A stretch of DNA of 64,000 bases from Sipunculus nudus. Lineage: Eukaryota; Annelida; Sipuncula; Golfingiida; Sipunculidae. Each line of letters begins with the position of its first letter. Within the stretch, counting starts at the first letter, position 1. Shown piece after piece: positions 47,151 to 56,275 of this stretch. Under the pieces are notes generated by a model. It saw only the letters and a list, made by a program, of their open reading frames with translations. It was not told the DNA's origin and searched no databases. The DNA is taken from assembly GCA_026874595.1 (NCBI GenBank), contig CM049320.1, positions 47,442,714-47,506,713 of the forward strand, in the 5' to 3' direction. The position numbers and the translations under genes are program-made.

Positions 47151-48742
47151 ATGGTAGACGCCGCCACAGACATCGTCCAGCAAACCGCCTTGTTTGCTGG
47201 TGGAACGAAACAAGATTCTATTTCACAAGGGCGATGGGTCAAAGTCGATCCTTTAACACCTTCGTACAAAACCGGAGGGCTCATCACTTTTTTTATCAGC
47301 GGGAATTCGTCCGAGTATATCGATTTGACAAATACCATGCTGGTGGTGAAAATGGGTATTTTCAACCAAGCCGGCAACCCGTGTCAAAAAGTCACTGAGG
47401 ATTTCGTAACACCGGTCAATAATATTATTCATACTATTTGGCGGCAAGTCAATATTAAATTGAATGGGACCGAATTGAATACACAAGATAACATGTACAC
47501 GTACCGGGCGTATTTGGATAATTTATTAGGGTACAATAAAGGATACAAAGAAACCTGTTTATCCGGCATGACAGGTTGGTTTAAAGATACACCTGGTAAA
47601 TTCGATGAATTGCCACGGGCGATGGATAATAGCAAAGATTACAGCAAGTCCTCCGCCGGCAACGACGGATTACACGACTGGAGCACGGACGACGGCGGGG
47701 GGAACCTCATACGAAAAGTACTCGTTCGATAAAACCACGTCAAATTCGACGAGCGCAGGGAAGGAAATCTACCAGACGGTGATCATTCCGTCCTCCAACG
47801 GGGATATTGGTTTAACTAAAAATACTGCTATTAAAGAATCAATTTTAACGGCGGCTTTAGGAAAAAATCATGGCATTTTAAATCGGTTTTTACAATTTTT
47901 TCCTAAAAACAATGAATTGTGCACGAACAGTGAACGGTCTAAACAAATTACTTTTAAAGCCCCAATCCATATCGATATTACCAACCAGAAAAAACTGTTA
48001 CCCAATGGTGTTGATTTGACACTTGAATTTGATTTTACCGGATCCACCGAATTTCCTATCATGCAAATAGGAGGAAAAAATAATCAATTGAAAATTATGA
48101 ATATGTACCTGGATGTCCGATAAGTGCAACCGTCTCATCGTTTCCAACAAGCAGTTGAAGCGAATTTAGCCAGAAATATGCCTATTCGCTATCCTTTGAA
48201 ACATACATTTATGAGAAGCCATAATTTACCCGTAAGTGGTACTCAGGCGACATTGACTAATATGTTACAAGGGCAAATGCCACGTCGAATGGTATTTGCT
48301 TTTGTCGAAAGTAAAGCTTAAGCTGGAGATGAAACGAAAAACCCCTATTAATTAAAAGATTTAGGTGTCAATAAAGTTCAAGTGTATATGAACGGCCATC
48401 CCGTTCCGTCACAGCCGTACGAACCAGATTGGGATAAAGATTGGAAACGGGAATATATTGATTTTTTTAAATAATATCGGAGTGGTCCGTGGCGGGTTAG
48501 GTGTAGATATTTCTTATCAAGAGTTCAGGCAAGGGTATACGGTTTTTGCCATGGATTTTTCACCGACTTTGGCATCGGATGAAAAATACATTCAAGACCC
48601 GACTGTAGGGGTATTAAGAATGGATTTAGGGTTCAAAGACCAAACAGCGTTGGCTGAACAACATATGGTCATCGTTTACTACGAAATGGATGGGGAAGTG
48701 ACTATTGGGCAATCACGAGAAGTATTGAAATCGTATACCTAA
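47151..48742 (+). pseudogene. Polinton major capsid protein, copy 1
   Basis: The product would be the double-jelly-roll shell protein. The N-terminal jelly roll shows SYKTGGLITFFISGN, IDLTNTMLVVKM and the typical NMYTYRAYLDNLLGYNKGYK, followed by MTGWFKDTPG. A frame change near 47,700 leads to HGILNRFLQFFPKNNELC, ITFKAPIHIDI and YLDVR, the second jelly roll. Then come in-frame TAAs at 48,121, about 48,319 and 48,349, and a change at a T-run near 48,470. It ends with YQEFRQGYTVFAMDFSPT. Similarity to the neighbouring copy at 48,789 is clear throughout. The family is known from Polintons and the C. elegans F54H12.2-type proteins. It is not functional as read. Confidence 0.88.
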
Positions 48743-48746
48743 AAAG

Positions 48747-48754
48747 TATAAAAG
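48747..48754 (+). promoter_or_regulatory. TATA box of major capsid copy 2
   Basis: TATAAAAG, exactly 42 bp before the ATG at 48,789, the same spacing as copy 1. Confidence 0.7.
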
Positions 48755-48788
48755 GCATTTTTCATTTCACAAATGAATTAGTTCCATC

Positions 48789-50448
48789 ATGGACGGGGGT
48801 GGCGATCTCGTTCAAAACACGGCATTATTTACTGGAGGCACGAAACAAGATTCTATCTCACAAGGACGAACGGTTAAAATCGATTCTTTAACCCCTTCGT
48901 ACAAAACTGGAGGTCCCGTTGAATTTGTTATCAATGGGGATAGTAATGTATATATCGATTGGGCCAATTCTTTTATGATCGTTAAATTAAAAATAACCAC
49001 GCAGGCGGGTCACCCATGTCAAAAATGGCTGGCCGATTTTGTTTCTCCCGTGAAAAATATTGTTCACAGTTTATGGAAACAAGTCAGAATGGAAATGGAA
49101 GGAACGGAATTGAATACGTTGGATAACATGTATGCCTATCGAGCCTATTTAGAAAATTTACTTTCATTTAATCAAGAATTTAAAGAAACTAATTTATCGG
49201 CCATGACAGGGTGGTTTAAAGGTACGCCGGGAAAATTCAATGCGTTTCCAGATACTACTAACTTTAAGACTAAAATCACGCATTGGGAAGAAACGATAAA
49301 GGGGGAAAAATAATGATAACAGTGCAAACAAAGATTTGTATGCGTGGTCACGTGATGCAGCTAACAAAAACACCGACTGTAGTGAAAAAAATAACAAAAA
49401 TAAAATTGTGTGTAGTGATTGGCGTCCATACATAAAAGTATTCTTAAGTAAAGATTCCGATTTAATTAAAGTTCGGTTTATTCCTACAGCGTTGGGACCT
49501 GTGGGTTTAGAAATAAAAGATGATAAAGCTAAATATTCTATTTTAACCGCTTCGGTGGATAAAAATTACGGGATGTTAAACCGGTTTTTACAATTTTTCC
49601 CTAATAATGATCCTTTTTGTGAAAATACTGAAATTTCACAAGAAATTACTTTTAAAGCTCCTATTCATGCAGATTTAACCACTCAAAGTAAATTTATTAT
49701 TAATGGTGTTAATATTAAAGTGACTTTTGATTTTCAATCTAATCCACAATTTTATATTATGCGGGATTCTACAAACACTGGTGTCGCACAAAAAGGAGAA
49801 TTAAAAATAACTAACATGTATTTGGATATACGTAAAGTTAAACCTTCTTTCCGGTTTCAACAGGCTGTGGAAGCTAATTTGAGTAAGGGGTTACCGATTC
49901 GGTACCCATTAAAACATTCCTTTATGCGTACTTAGGGTTTACCGACAAATGGCACCGAAGCGAATCTTGTAAATATGTTACAAGGTCAAATGCCCCGACG
50001 AATGATTTTTGGGTTTGTTAAAAGTTCTGCGGTTCGCGGGAATGAAAAAGAAAACCCTTATTTCTTAGATAATTTAAAAGCCAATAAAATACAAGTGTAC
50101 ATGAATAATTTTACTGTACCTATTTTCCCAGATGAACCTAAATGGAGTAGGGATTGGAAACGGGAATATATTGATACATTAAATACGGTCGGAGTAGTGA
50201 GAGGGGCTTTGGGTGTGGATATTTCGTACCAAGATTACAGGAAAGGGTACACCTTTTTTGCAGTGGATTTTTCACCGACATAAGCATCGGATGAAAAATA
50301 TATTCAGGATCCGATTGTAGGGGTATTGGGAATGGAACTGGCATTTGAAACCACACTCACAAACCAACACACACTCATTGCATACTATGAAATGGATGGT
50401 GAAATCACAATAGACAAATCACGTCAAGTTTTAAAATCCTTTATTTAA
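48789..50448 (+). pseudogene. Polinton major capsid protein, copy 2
   Basis: This is a tandem paralogue of the previous gene. It reads SYKTGGPVEFVINGD, WANSFMIVKL, NMYAYRAYLENLLSFNQEFK and MTGWFKGTPG. The frame changes near 49,290 in a stretch that is Asn/Lys-rich and unlike copy 1. NYGMLNRFLQFFPNNDPFC, FRFQQAVEANL and MLQGQMPRRMIFGFV follow. There are in-frame stops at 49,933 (TAG) and 50,281 (TAA). Those two positions are coding in copy 1, while copy 1's three stops are coding here. Total span about 550 codons fits a Polinton capsid protein. The two copies differ enough (about two thirds identical by eye) to be old duplicates, perhaps specialised before decay. Confidence 0.88.
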
Positions 50449-50597
50449 AAAAGTCACTTATTACTAAATGCAATTATATTTTTATTATTTTTTAACTACA
50501 CTCAGTGATTTTATCCTTGAATGTATTTTTATCATTATTTAACTTTACTTCATTTCTTCTTAATGCGTGTTTACATTTTACAGTTCAGTAGTCTTTG

Positions 50598-50741
50598 TTA
50601 CTCATTGAAATCGCCCACTTGGTAAACGTTCAATTGCCCTTGAACAACATTTTCATTGAGTTCATCATCAAACACACCTTCATCTTCAGACGACGAGGAA
50701 ACAAAATGATCTTCATCCACTAAATTGCTGCCGAAGCCCAT
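50598..50741 (-). CDS. 47-residue acidic frame at end of minus-strand cluster
   Basis: This reads from MGFGSNLVDEDHF through SSSSEDEGVFDDE to VGDFNE. The Ser/Glu/Asp run resembles a casein kinase 2 target or acidic activation tail. It may be the C-terminal tail of the preceding gene (50,784-51,591), from which a stop and a frame change separate it. It is too short to assign. Confidence 0.35.
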   Translation of the reverse strand: MGFGSNLVDEDHFVSSSSEDEGVFDDELNENVVQGQLNVYQVGDFNE

Positions 50742-50783
50742 GGACCGCGTCACACTTATATCATCTGAATCTGTTTACTGAAT

Positions 50784-51591
50784 TTATATCAACATTCGAC
50801 TTCCACTGTCGGGTGCACATTCTGTTTTCATCTCACAGGCAAACACTAAACAACACGATACGGTATTTAATTTCCCGTGCTTATTTTCCATGGACTGGGG
50901 ATTTTCAATCATCATCCCATCGCTGTTCCTGATCTTGGCAAAGAAACTGATTTGGTCCGGTTCCGTTTCAATGATCCCTGGAGGTTTCGGATAAACACAC
51001 GAAATCGGAAGCGCCGAATCGTACGCAAAGATTTTGCGCCCGTCCTCTAGTTGACACCAGACCATCGATGCTTCTCTTTCCAGCTGTGCTTGTAACAAAA
51101 TCACGTCGCCGTATTCTCCCATGTATTCTTCAAACGCTTGTTTTAAATTTTCAAATCTTTGAGAGAATTTTTTTCAAACACCAACTTTGTAAAGACACTC
51201 GATCCGATTCTACAAGGCCCGACGGTGTCAGTTTCAATTCTTGTTCGGACCCCGCCCGTAAAATCAATTGGTTCATGGCCACACTGTGGATTTTACGTGA
51301 CTCTGAAAAATAGTCATGGATCAATTGCCAACATTCCGAAGACAATAAATCTAACGGGCGTATCATTTCTTCCCGGCCCGTGATTTTAAATTTGTCAAAC
51401 ACGTACTTGGTACACACGCGTGAATAAAAACAAGGTACATGCTCGTTTTCTTTCAAGTTCTTTAACACGAAATACAGTTGGTGTCCCAGGTAGCACATTT
51501 GTCCGTTCCAATCAACCAGCGGGTATGTGGGGGCCGGTAAAGTCTTGGGAGGGGCAGGGATCGTTTGCGTTAAACGTTTGCGTTGTAACAT
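50784..51591 (-). pseudogene. orphan accessory protein, frameshifted
   Basis: The ATG at 51,591 lies inside the end of the upstream gene. The first frame (to 51,151) begins MLQRKRLTQTIPAPPKTLP and contains YLGHQLYFVLKNLKEN. The second (51,122-50,784) begins MGEYGDVILLQAQLEREAS and ends MKTECAPDSGSRML. The change lies near 51,130-51,150. Together they span about 270 residues of mixed structure. The family is not recognised. It is part of a minus-strand accessory pair between the capsid genes and the PC4-like gene. Confidence 0.4.
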
Positions 51592-52620
51592 ATGTACAAA
51601 AAACAATCAACAAATTCCGGAAACTGCGCATCAAATACTCCTGAATTATATTGCCATGATGTGAATACAAAAGGAAAAGGGAGATAGTTTGTCAAATACC
51701 TTAACCCATACCCCATAAAAAACTGCGAGACTTCGGATGGGAGGTCGTCCAAAGATAAAAAGTCGACATTGTTGTCATCGGGGATCCGTTCCCTTCTGTC
51801 TGAAAAATTCAATTTCACACACACGGTGCTGTCACATAACGCGAACGGAGACGACCGCATCATCGTTTGAAATTGCCGGGGGGTCACGTGTCTCGAATGC
51901 TTACTACCAATGACATGTCATTGTAACACGATGGGCACATTTTCCATATCCCACGGTTAGGATATATAACTTTGTACCTGTCACTATTATCATGAAGAAA
52001 AACCCGGCACATGATGTAGGCAGGGTTCGAACATGATTGCTCTTTATCGAAAAAATATTCATCCATTCCAAAACCGGTGGAGGATCTCTCTCTATCCCAC
52101 TACACTGTTAAAAGGCTCGTCACTGCCTAAACTTGCGTAAAACCCATCAACAATTTCTTGCCGTTTTTGTAATGTCTCTTCCGTTAAATCTTCCGGGTGT
52201 AAATATGGCCGGAACTCTTCACGGAGTGGTGGAACGTTGCAACAGCGGGTCGTACAAAATTCTCTCGCAATAACTCCTAAGACTGCAGTATATTTTCCAC
52301 AGGCCGGGCAAAATGTCAAATACATTCTATCTTCGGATTCCAAAGTAATCAGTCTGTACTTGATACAAAAATTCCATACACAGGTGTGGCATCCCGTGAA
52401 GACATTGGCTGCTCGTTTTTTACAAATCAAACAGGCACAGCTGTGTTTGTCGGTTGCCAAAACCGTAGCGGGTTGGATTTTTTGCCGGTTGAAGTAGATG
52501 CTGGACAAGACTTGGAAAGGTTCTTCTATAGGCCCGTACCGGTGCCCGATAAACGGGGAATCCGTCCAGACAGATTTTAAACACCGGTTCCATACTTCTG
52601 ATTTGTGTGTTACGCCACAT
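51570..52620 (-). pseudogene. cysteine-rich accessory protein, frameshifted
   Basis: The ATG at 52,620 follows a TATA (minus) by 37 bp. Three or four frames follow in order. The N-terminus is MWRNTQIRSMEPVFKICLDG. Near 52,500 the frame changes to one with CACLICKKRAANVFTGCHTC and FCPACGKY (several CxxC pairs, a probable zinc-binding domain). Near 52,090-52,066 it changes to MDEYFFDKEQSCSNPAYIMC with MCPSCYND. The last frame starts near 51,887 (TPRQFQTMMRSSPFALC). CxxC pairs in two segments suggest a multi-zinc protein. No family is recognised. The divergent promoter with three CCGGAA motifs suggests early expression. Confidence 0.45.
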
Positions 52621-52808
52621 GATTGATAATTGATGAGTAAAACCAGAAAAATTTATACCCTATATTTTTTATCAAGTATTTCCGGTTTCTTTTTTTCTTG
52701 TGTAAAGTATTTCCGGTGTCTTGGAATTTTTATCAGTCACTTCCGGTCCTCGCCAGTATTAATACAGGGGTATCATGTGACAAGAGTCAGTCTACTACGG
52801 CTACCGTC
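52621..52808. promoter_or_regulatory. divergent promoter with three CCGGAA motifs (right)
   Basis: The region holds a minus-strand TATAAAT at 52,651-52,657 (37 bp from the ATG at 52,620) and a plus-strand TATTAATA at about 52,757. ATTTCCGGT lies at 52,678-52,686 and 52,709-52,717, and ACTTCCGGT at 52,739-52,747. The three sites are about 30 bp apart, the same layout as the divergent promoter at 31.9-32.0 kb but in the opposite orientation. Confidence 0.7.
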
Positions 52809-53423
52809 ATGAACAACCCACGGCCCGCTAAGAGGTTAAGATTGACACCGCCCGCACCAGCAACAGAAAGTATGGTGGTTCACGATGAATGCCGGGCTTC
52901 CCGAAAAGTCTTTCTGGGCGGTAGTGAAAACAACTGGTGGTTTGCGACACCTCAAGGGTACAATGTGAAAATCGGGTGCTGGAGTAAAGGCATGCCTGTG
53001 GCTAAAAAGGGCGTGACTTTAACACCTGAAGAACTCCGTAAATTGGCTACCAATATTGATAAAGTCAATAACACTGTCACTGAAGTTCTCCACGATAGCC
53101 ATAAAGATTACCGCTTCACCTTATCACCGGGCAACCCTAATTTTCCCGATACACGGATCGTCGCTGTCAGCTGCGGAAGTGCCTGGCCGAACATCGTCAA
53201 CATCCGAGAATGGTACTACAACGTCAAAGAAGGCAAACGGTTCCCCAGTAAAACTGGAGCAGCATTGTTTATCGACGTATGGGCTGAAGTTGTGAAACAT
53301 ATTGATGATATTGTGAATCTGATCGCCTGTCAAGAAAACCATGGCAATATTGAAGCCGCTGTGGCTTGCGGGAACCATTCTGAGTTTATGTTTTCAGAGA
53401 CTTTATATGATGATGATTTTTGA
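52809..53423 (+). CDS. protein with two PC4-like domains
   Basis: Intact, 204 residues. A basic N-terminus (MNNPRPAKRLRLTPPAP, a likely nuclear signal) is followed by two segments resembling the PC4/p15 coactivator fold. The first (about 35-92) reads KVFLGGSENNWWFATP... VKIGCWSKG...AKKGVTLTPEELRKLA. The second (about 100-172) reads YRFTLSPGN... NIREWYYNVKEGKRFPSKTG followed by a helix. PC4 proteins bind single-stranded DNA and stimulate transcription. The 'V[NK]I+...G...P.KKG[VI].LT' pattern is the basis. A role in the element's transcription or replication is inference. It is expressed from a CCGGAA-type promoter and is one of the few intact genes. Confidence 0.65.
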   Translation: MNNPRPAKRLRLTPPAPATESMVVHDECRASRKVFLGGSENNWWFATPQGYNVKIGCWSKGMPVAKKGVTLTPEELRKLATNIDKVNNTVTEVLHDSHKDYRFTLSPGNPNFPDTRIVAVSCGSAWPNIVNIREWYYNVKEGKRFPSKTGAALFIDVWAEVVKHIDDIVNLIACQENHGNIEAAVACGNHSEFMFSETLYDDDF

Positions 53424-53509
53424 TTTTGTGTTTGATCATCATTTGCATGTGTGTTTATGAAAAGAAAAAATAAAAAAAAATGTTTGCTTTGATATCCTGT
53501 CTTGTTTCC

Positions 53510-53517
53510 TATATAAA
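53510..53517 (+). promoter_or_regulatory. TATA box of 'WEVAL' gene B
   Basis: TATATAAA, 36 bp before the ATG at 53,546. No CCGGAA motif nearby. Confidence 0.65.
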
Positions 53518-53545
53518 CGAACGGTGTGTGAGATGTAAATGGAAA

Positions 53546-54805
53546 ATGGCGTCCGACCCGTCTTTAATCCAAACCCAACCTTTTTACCTGAACTTAAAAG
53601 CCCAAGGTCCTGTGTATGATTCCATTACTAAAGGCAATGTAATTAAATTTAAAATCGAACCGGAATTGATGTTGCATCCCCGGGTGGGTGATTGGGAAGT
53701 GGCTCTAACCCGGTTAAGTCATCCGAGTGCCTGGTACAATATCCATGAAAATGAATGTTGGGTAAAATTGACTCATAAAACCAAAACGGATGAATACTCT
53801 ATTAAAGAATATGTCCCCGCAAGCTATTATCCCCGCTTATTCATGTACGGAAAAGAAACAGATAAAGATAATGAATTCAGTACAGCTAGAGGGGTCGGAT
53901 TATGGCAAGCTTTAGAGGATTGTTTTACGAAATTAAATGCCCAAAAAGATCAATTAAATTTAGCCGGTTCTGAACAAGAAAAAAGTGATAGCGGGACCAA
54001 ATATATTAATCCTCAACTGGTTCGGTTATTTTTTTCCGTATTTCCAGGAGGTGGGTCAAGGTCTTCCAAAGATAAAAAACAAAATATGCGAATGGGAATT
54101 GCATTTCCCATAGATGAAACATCTGGCGATCATACGTATTCATTAGAAATGGATGTAAAATTAGCACACATGATGGGGTTCAGAGATACCGTTTTAAAGA
54201 AACGGGCGGCTAAAAAATGTGAAGTTTTATTTGTTATGTCTAAAACAGAGGATATTAATGATTGGATAATAAAAAAGGGAGGTGAATTAGAAACTTGTAA
54301 AGAAAATAAAAATAGTGACGTTTATGTAACAGATAATAAAACTGTGAAATATAATTATCAAACCCATTACCCTTGTGTGAACCAACTGGATATACGCCCC
54401 AATGAAATGGAATGTATTACTGAAATCCACACCGATTTTACTGAACCCGATACGTTTCATAATGCCCACCATCATGAAGGTGCAACCCGTGTTTTAGCTA
54501 CATTTCACGCTAGAGCTGAAGCCAATGCTAACCGCCCTGAAGACCAATGTTTTATTGAAAGTACTTTTAAATCGGCGGCTATCGGCTTCAATGTACCTTA
54601 CAACACTATTCGCCAATATCTATCATCCACCACTAATTACCATGCCACCTTTCATCAGTATCATAAATGCCGAGTCGGGTGGTATTCTGAACTGAAATTT
54701 CAATTCAAACATCCAAACGGTTATCCTGTCAATTTTATCCCGGGTGGGGATTTATTCATGCAATTGTATTTTAAACCTCGACGTAAACGTAGGAGGGGTA
54801 TATAA
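53546..54805 (+). CDS. 'WEVAL'-family structural protein, copy B
   Basis: Intact, 419 residues. ATG 53,546 was chosen over an upstream in-frame start because a TATA box lies 36 bp before it. Residues about 50-66 read GDWEVALTRLSHPSAWY, the family signature. Near the middle it has AHMMGFRDTVL. Towards the end come RVLATFHARAEANANRPEDQ and VGWYSELKFQFKHPNGYP, then a closing FIPGGDLFMQLYFKPR. The end matches the family's 'G...F..G...L.F+' pattern. It is about 40 percent identical by eye to copy C. I infer a vertex, fibre or other outer virion protein. Its intactness next to broken capsid genes is notable. Confidence 0.7.
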   Translation: MASDPSLIQTQPFYLNLKAQGPVYDSITKGNVIKFKIEPELMLHPRVGDWEVALTRLSHPSAWYNIHENECWVKLTHKTKTDEYSIKEYVPASYYPRLFMYGKETDKDNEFSTARGVGLWQALEDCFTKLNAQKDQLNLAGSEQEKSDSGTKYINPQLVRLFFSVFPGGGSRSSKDKKQNMRMGIAFPIDETSGDHTYSLEMDVKLAHMMGFRDTVLKKRAAKKCEVLFVMSKTEDINDWIIKKGGELETCKENKNSDVYVTDNKTVKYNYQTHYPCVNQLDIRPNEMECITEIHTDFTEPDTFHNAHHHEGATRVLATFHARAEANANRPEDQCFIESTFKSAAIGFNVPYNTIRQYLSSTTNYHATFHQYHKCRVGWYSELKFQFKHPNGYPVNFIPGGDLFMQLYFKPRRKRRRGI

Positions 54806-54806
54806 A
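54799..54806 (+). promoter_or_regulatory. TATA box of 'WEVAL' gene C
   Basis: TATATAAA, 43 bp before the ATG at 54,842, overlapping the stop codon region of copy B. Confidence 0.65.
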
Positions 54807-54841
54807 ACCCCCTGTCCGTTCTGTTTGAAAGGGAGTTGAAC

Positions 54842-56119
54842 ATGGATCCCCCGACCTCGTACCGTACCAGTGATTTTTTTATTTCCATTGAAAAAATCAT
54901 TGAAAATGAATCTGCATTAAACGGTCAAGTTAAAGTGAATTTATCCCCCCAACTTTTCTTGCATCCTCATTATAGCCCGTGGGAAGTGAGTTTAACCCAA
55001 TTAACATTCCCATCCGCTTGGTATACCGTTCATGAAAAGGAATGTTTTTTACGTCTGGTTCATACTAAAATTCATAAAACCACTAAAGAAACCACTACCT
55101 TTTCCGCACAAACATATTTAGAACCAGGATATTATCCCCGTCATTTTATTTTTCGAAAATGGCAAAGTAGGGCCGGTGGGAGAAAACAATTAGATCGTAT
55201 GCTCTATGTAGGATCTTTAAAAGCTCTAAAAAATATAATAGAGGAATTAAATCAATTAAAAACAGAATTACATTTAGAAGGATCCCAACATGAAAATAAT
55301 GAAGTAGGAATTGTACGTTTAGTTCAACGTGTTTTGGCTGGAACTACAGACAAAAACGATAAGAGTGGAGAAAATGTCAGTTATGGACTGGCTTTCCCAG
55401 GAATACACGATACATCCTGTAAGTCAGTTGTCTCTGGTACGGATAACAATACTTATGACCATCATTTCAAATTAGAAATGCATCCCAAGCTCCGACACAT
55501 GTTTGGAATTAATCGAGATTTATATGAATATGAAATTGAAGAACCCATTATAGGTTCCACATATGTCGTAAATAAAAACAAATGGAATGTCATGGATTTA
55601 AATTGGGAACGGGTTTTGCACTCGCATTTGAGAATAAAAAATGACAAGAAAAATACAGACAAAGCCTGTTTTCAGGTACATTACCCTCGGGTCGCTCAAA
55701 ATCAAATCCGTATCAATGAAATTGAATCCATCCTGGAAGTGCATACGGATTTTACACGCCCTGATACGGTTCGAGAAATTAAAGATTTTAATCCTAAAAA
55801 AGATGAAGGGCCTGAACGGGTCTTGGCCACAATTCACGCCCGGCCCGAAGCCAATGCGAACCGCCCTGAAGACGCCTGTTTAATTGAAAGTACGTATAAA
55901 AACCCAGTGCTCTCATTTCGAAAACCTTACAGCCGCATCCGTGAATTATTTTCTTCCACCTACCATCACCCCTTAACCACTACTAATTACCATGAATGTC
56001 TAAGCGGGTGGTACTCTGATATGACCTTTCAATTCAAACATCCGTCAGGCCATAACGCTATTTTTATCCCGGGAGGTAAAATATTTATGCAATTGCACTT
56101 TAAACCATGTAATTGGTGA
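54842..56119 (+). CDS. 'WEVAL'-family structural protein, copy C
   Basis: Intact, 425 residues, 36 bp after copy B. It has YSPWEVSLTQLTFPSAWYTV, RHMFGINRDLYEYE, HTDFTRPDTVREI, RVLATIHARPEANANRPED and a closing FIPGGKIFMQLHFKP. Shared blocks with copy B (LHP...WEV, SAWY, YYPR, VLATxHAR.EANANRPED, GWYS.. FQFKHP.G) show a tandem duplication. Relative to B, the middle differs most. A virion surface role would fit such divergence but is inference. The promoter is TATA only. Confidence 0.7.
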   Translation: MDPPTSYRTSDFFISIEKIIENESALNGQVKVNLSPQLFLHPHYSPWEVSLTQLTFPSAWYTVHEKECFLRLVHTKIHKTTKETTTFSAQTYLEPGYYPRHFIFRKWQSRAGGRKQLDRMLYVGSLKALKNIIEELNQLKTELHLEGSQHENNEVGIVRLVQRVLAGTTDKNDKSGENVSYGLAFPGIHDTSCKSVVSGTDNNTYDHHFKLEMHPKLRHMFGINRDLYEYEIEEPIIGSTYVVNKNKWNVMDLNWERVLHSHLRIKNDKKNTDKACFQVHYPRVAQNQIRINEIESILEVHTDFTRPDTVREIKDFNPKKDEGPERVLATIHARPEANANRPEDACLIESTYKNPVLSFRKPYSRIRELFSSTYHHPLTTTNYHECLSGWYSDMTFQFKHPSGHNAIFIPGGKIFMQLHFKPCNW

Positions 56120-56275
56120 TTTTTTTTCAAACAGTTACGGTTCCCCTCCCCGTACTTCCGTTGCCTATGATCCTTGCATAACACTGCCGGAACCCCATGA
56201 AATTATTTTAAACCCTTCCGGTCTACTTTGTACCGGTCCCCCACGGAAGTCGGGTATATAAACCTCACAGAAACC
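56120..56275 (+). promoter_or_regulatory. promoter of gene 56,276 with ETS-like motifs
   Basis: TATATAAA lies at 56,255-56,262, 21 bp before the ATG. CCTTCCGGT lies at 56,214-56,222, CGGAAGT at 56,244-56,250 directly before the TATA, and a weaker ACTTCCGTT near 56,154. Confidence 0.55.

Noticed and set aside
47151-50448. Alternative genetic code (reading TAA/TAG as sense) to explain in-frame stops
   Set aside because: The stops fall at positions that are different ordinary residues in the paralogue, and frameshifts occur as well. Intact genes in the element end at normal TAA/TGA. Decay is simpler.
56228-56275. Upstream extension of gene 56,276
   Set aside because: It lacks an ATG and runs through the TATA box, so the start with the ACCATGG context is preferred.
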